Assembly: GCF_040958095.1 (NCBI RefSeq)
Contig: NC_091219.1
Span: forward strand, 25,026,202-25,090,201
DNA from: Procambarus clarkii
Taxonomy: Eukaryota > Arthropoda > Malacostraca > Decapoda > Cambaridae
Direction of reading: 5' to 3'
Length of the DNA stretch: 64,000 bases
The first letter of the stretch is position 1. The number at the start of each line of letters is the position of its first letter. Made by a program: the position numbers and the translations under genes. Positions 60,505 through 64,000 of the stretch are shown here, piece after piece. The notes beneath the pieces are model-generated. The model had not been told where the DNA came from. It did not search any database and saw nothing but the letters and a program-made list of their open reading frames with translations.

Positions 60505-61990
60505 AAAGGACCTTTACTTCATTGTTGTTGCTTTATGGTCATCTCATTGTGTACAGGGATTCCGCGAAGCTTTTGGGGTTAGTCTTTGACACTCGTTTGT
60601 CTTGGTCAGCCCATATCTCTTGCCTCCGAGTTGAATGCTCTAAGGCCCTTAACCTCCTTAAGGTTTTGTCCCATACTTCTTGGGGAGTGGATAGGCGCAC
60701 GCTCCTCTATTTGCACTCCTCTCTCGCCCTGTCTAAACTCGATTATGGTTGCCCTGCATACTCTTCTGCTTCTCCTGCTACTCTTCGCCGTCTTGATGCT
60801 TTGCACCATACTGGGTTGCGTCTCGGCTCTGGTGGCTTTCGTTCGACTCCCGCCCTTAGTTTGTATGTTGACACTGGCTTTCTCTCTCTTCAGGACTGCC
60901 GTGATCGCTACAGTCTTCGCTATCTTGCGCGGTCCTTCCAACATCCTTCCTCTCGCCTCTGTCGTGCATTGACTTTTCCTCCTCCTGTGGTTCCTGTTCC
61001 TCTTCATTGTCTCCCACTTTCTGTCCAGTTATCTCGCTTACAGGATTCTCTTTCTGTTCATATTTCTAATGTTTGTCCTCGTATTGTTCCTTCATTACCT
61101 CCGTGGAGAGTCCCCATTCCCAAGTTTTGTACATCCTTGACTTGTATTACTAAAGCCTTTACCCCTCCTACAATTCTGAAAAGCCTCTTCCATGAGCACT
61201 TTTCTTCGCACTCCCACTCTATTTCCATCTTCCCTGATGGGTCTAAGTCTGCGGATGGTGTGGGCTACTCTGTTGTTTTTCCTGACCGTACTTACATGTG
61301 TCGCCTCCCTTCGGAGGCTAGCGTCTTTACGGCAGAACTTTATGCTATTCTCTATGTCTCTTGCTTTCTCATTCCTCCTTTGTGGTTGTAGTTGATTCTC
61401 GTAGTGCCCTCATGGCTCTAGGGTCCTTTAATCCTGTCCATCCGGTGGTCATTGAGATTCAACATTGGCTGTTTCTTATTTCTAGTAAATTTAAATCAGT
61501 GGAGTTTTGCTGGGTTCCCAGCCATATTGGTGTTTCAATGAGCGTGCGGATGCTGCCGCTAAGGAAGCTATCCGTTTTTGTCCCATCTCCCATAAAGGTA
61601 TTCCTTATTCCGACTTTTATCCTGTTATTCATTCTTCCCCGTTGGCCCTCTGTGGTTGGTAACAAGCTGCGTACTCTCAAACTTAGTGTGTCCCCGTGGC
61701 CTTCCTCCTACCACCGTAACCGGCGGTGGGACACTGCTTTGGCACGGCTGAGGGTTGGTCATACCCGCTTAACCCACGGTCACTTAATGGAGCGCCGCCC
61801 TGCTCCTTATTGTCCCTTTTACAGTTGTGCATATCCTTGTTGAATGTCCTGACTTCCAGGACGAGCGTGTGTCTTGCTTTCCGACCGTCCCTCGTCCCTC
61901 GATAGAATTCTAGGTGAATCGGATACTTTTGATATCGTTCGCCTTATGCGTTTTTGTTCTCGTATTGGCATTCTTGGTGATATTTAGCGC
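60505..61990 (+). pseudogene. I/Nimb-like LINE 3' end with RNase H domain, copy 2 (degenerate)
   Basis: One frame (60522-61391) gives LLGLVFDTRLSWSAHI, CSKALNLLKVLSHTSWG, LDYGCPAYSSA, then the RNase H start FPDGSKSADGVGYSVVF (first Asp) and TAELYAILY (Glu). A deletion near 61352 shifts the frame; VVDSRSALMAL follows, then the WVPSHIGV region. One further shift gives NERADAAAKEA (His replaced by Arg relative to copy 1). RRWDTALARLRVGHTRLTHG ends the domain. It is better preserved than copy 1 in the RT thumb, so the two complement each other. Same 3' tail (gatatttagcgccctctgat). Confidence 0.85.
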
Positions 61991-63190
61991 CCTCTGATTA
62001 TTTCGCACTTTGATGGTGCTACATGGCCTTCCCGGTTTGGTGCCTTCTTTTGGTAATTACCTTACCTTCATTGTTGTTTCATTTTAATGTGGTAGTTGTG
62101 ATATGGATTGTTCTGGCTCACGTGCAAGGTCTTGGATTTTTTTGTGTTTTATATTAAGAAATTGCCAGTCTTGTTACTATTTGTAGAGTTAGAGATCTGC
62201 ATTAGGGCCTCAATATTATATTCTTTATTTTTTTTATAACATTATCAGCAATTTTTGTGGTTGGTAATATTTAGATTAATGTCAGTGATGTATATGACAA
62301 GGGTTAAGACCCCTTGTGGTACGACAGCATTTTTCCCAGTCATTTCTTTAACAAATGAAAGGGTCCTCGTAACCATTCTTTTGTCCTTTCTACCATGTAC
62401 CTGTTTGTTGCTTCTTGGTCTTTCATTTGGTACTTTGGCTATTAAAACAATGGCCTTTGGTAATGTTGCAATTACCATTTCTAAAAAAAATGAGCAGGTT
62501 CATTAGGCAGGGTTTGTTTTTAGCAAACAGTTTTACAAAAAAAAAAAAATTCCATTCCTTCAGGACCTTGCAGATGTTAGGTCAAACTAATTGACAGTAA
62601 TCTGTTTTGCCTTTTCAAACAATGATGGTTTTAATCTAGGTAAAATATTTCAGAATATCTGAAGTTTGGCAGACAAATCATTTAAAGCTTTGATTAAATT
62701 TAAGTTACCAAAGACTTTGTGAAAACCATGTTGTATAGATGCTTCAGTGTCACTTTTCTAATGCTTTGTAAATTTAACAATGATCTTTAGTCAATTTAAT
62801 TATAATTTGTACAAAGCTTAAGTGTTGCATAGCTTGAAATTTACTTTCAAATATGAAAACTAAAATATTGACTAAAGTTTCTTCCACTTTAATATTTCAG
62901 ACTAATTTGCAATATTTGTTAGTTTATGTAAATTAAATAGGTAGTCCACTTTTACATCTTTTCAATGCATTTTGCATGCACCTATGTAACAAGTTACAAA
63001 TAGGTGTAAATTTTACCAAGTTTATTTTCAAAGCAAAAAAATTTCAGATGTGTAAACATTGCATCAATAGTAGTAAACAATAATTTCCAGCATAATTTCA
63101 GGATAAGGTATATAAAGTAGTTTCATTAAAATTGTTTTATTAAATAAGTTTTACATATAGTATTTATAATACATATTTTTATTACTGTTT
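61991..63190. other. A/T-rich sequence, no recognised gene
   Basis: Low G/C, few repeats, T runs. Could be intron or UTR. No splice-bounded frame recognised except at its right edge. Confidence 0.3.
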
Positions 63191-63194
63191 CAGG

Positions 63195-63261
63195 TTGTGA
63201 GACAGATGCTCCTAGATGAACAGAAGATCCAAAAGGCCAAGACAACTCCAGAGACAATCAC
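63195..63261 (-). other. Possible exon (minus), or alternatively plus-strand exon
   Basis: On the minus strand a ttttattttacag|GTG acceptor lies at 63261/63262. On the plus strand a ctgtttcag|GTT acceptor lies at 63194/63195. Both readings are open for some distance (plus: RQMLLDEQKIQKAKTTPET). I cannot decide the strand; a UTR exon is possible. Confidence 0.25.
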
Positions 63262-63339
63262 CTGTAAAATAAAAATAAACATTAAACAGGGACACTACTT
63301 TTATTATCACCAATGCCTAATAATAAGCCCAAAAATCCT

Positions 63340-63372
63340 AACAGCCTATCTTTTAAGATAGGCTCAGCAAGG
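63340..63372. repeat. Small perfect hairpin
   Basis: gcctatctt, two-base loop tt, aagataggc. Confidence 0.75.
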
Positions 63373-63397
63373 CCTATCCCTTACTCTGGTTTTATTG

Positions 63398-63543
63398 CAG
63401 AGCTTGTTCCCTGAATGGGTGCAGTACATCCACCACTTTAGTGCCATCAACACATTGTACATATGCTTTACTGAAAGCACTGTACAATGCATGCCAGGCA
63501 CTAAAGTTTTAGATGCATCCACCCATTCAGCAAACAAGCCCTG
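63398..63543. repeat. Long imperfect hairpin (about 146 bp)
   Basis: 63398-63445 (gcttgttccctgaatgggtg ... ctttagtgcc) pairs with 63496-63543 (ggcactaaagt ... cacccattcagcaaacaagc) at roughly 80% identity. Inside, cattgtaca pairs with tgtacaatg, then gcttt/aaagc around the loop actg. A stem of this length with a small terminal loop could be a foldback MITE or a hairpin-RNA precursor. Confidence 0.75.
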
Positions 63544-63820
63544 TGAGAATTAACAATGTAACCATTGTTAAGGGTCCCTAAACCTATGCAAATCTAGTCC
63601 ATCTATTAGATGGGTAGTAGAGCAAAGCTCTGAAAAAGCCAAGCCAGGGAAATCTGCAAGACTGCCTGGTCACCTTTTATGAAATGGGGTAGGATCAGTA
63701 CAAACTGCATCATCCCTGTGGGTTGTAACAGTAGGACATGGTTACACACCTATAAATGGACTAGATAAGAGAATTAAGATTAGGTCATTGATATAGCTAA
63801 AACATCAAATTCAAACTCAC

Positions 63821-63896
63821 CAACTTTTGTAGATTTCATTTTGCAAAGTAAAGGAGCCTCACTCCAAGCCAGTCCATGCATCATAATCACTTTCAC
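63821..63896 (-). other. Possible exon of an unidentified minus-strand gene at the window edge
   Basis: A 76-bp segment bounded on the minus strand by an atttttcag|GTG acceptor and a GTTG|GTGAGT donor. Frames: VKVIMMHGLAWSEAPLLCK stays open, or ESDYDAWTGLE followed by a stop, which could be a protein C-terminus. The gene would continue to the right of the window. Not recognised. Confidence 0.3.
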
Positions 63897-64000
63897 CTGA
63901 AAAATATTTCAAATTAATTTCAAATTTAAAGCCAATCTTGCTTTACTTTTCAAATTAGCATTCAGTAGTTTACAAATTCAGATTGAAAAAATTTCTTTCA

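Overview
The window is eukaryotic, intron-bearing, repeat-saturated DNA, most likely from a decapod crustacean; a crayfish-like genome is my inference. The reasons are dense dinucleotide tracts often longer than 80 bp, several tRNA-headed SINE families, Penelope-like (PLE) and CR1-like retroelement pieces, internal runs of the arthropod telomere motif TTAGG in a MITE, and one gene with canonical GT-AG introns. No prokaryotic gene organisation, CRISPR array or rRNA was seen.

1-36 kb: almost entirely repetitive. It holds minisatellites (unit lengths 10, 15, 21, 23, 31, 36, 49 and 69 bp), more than 30 long microsatellites, SINE copies (called SINE-A, -B, -C, -D and -G here for convenience), PLE fragments with a GIY-YIG endonuclease remnant (6.96-8.28 kb), two adjacent large inverted repeats (9.69-10.64 and 10.75-11.60 kb), and CR1-like LINE 3' ends (25.75-26.42, 27.24-28.80, 32.26-32.85 and 33.60-33.97 kb).

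36-46 kb: a near-perfect 1.2 kb tandem duplication (37.27-39.72 kb), a 392 bp foldback MITE (40.53-40.92 kb), further SINEs and AT-rich sequence without recognisable genes.

46.1-48.7 kb: the one host gene I can identify with confidence, SDHAF3 (succinate dehydrogenase assembly factor 3), on the minus strand. It has two coding exons, a predicted 5' UTR exon, consensus splice sites and a poly(A) signal. Its introns carry a SINE and a piggyBac-like fragment. A divergent plus-strand candidate gene starts near 49.34 kb, with a second candidate exon at 55.49 kb; its intron holds two tandem Tigger/pogo-like transposon copies (51.43-54.91 kb).

55.8-64 kb: two degenerate copies of an I/Nimb-like LINE 3' end with RNase H (55.85-57.31 and 60.51-61.99 kb), a 1.28 kb inverted-repeat element between them (57.41-58.69 kb), quiet AT-rich DNA, a long imperfect hairpin (63.40-63.54 kb) and possible exons of an unidentified minus-strand gene at the window edge.

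I found no multi-gene system. The most interesting signals are structural: hammerhead-ribozyme-like folds in the PLE tails, the paired palindromes, the shared 23-bp minisatellite period, and the head-to-head Tigger arrangement. Coordinates of repeats were read by eye and may be off by a few bases.
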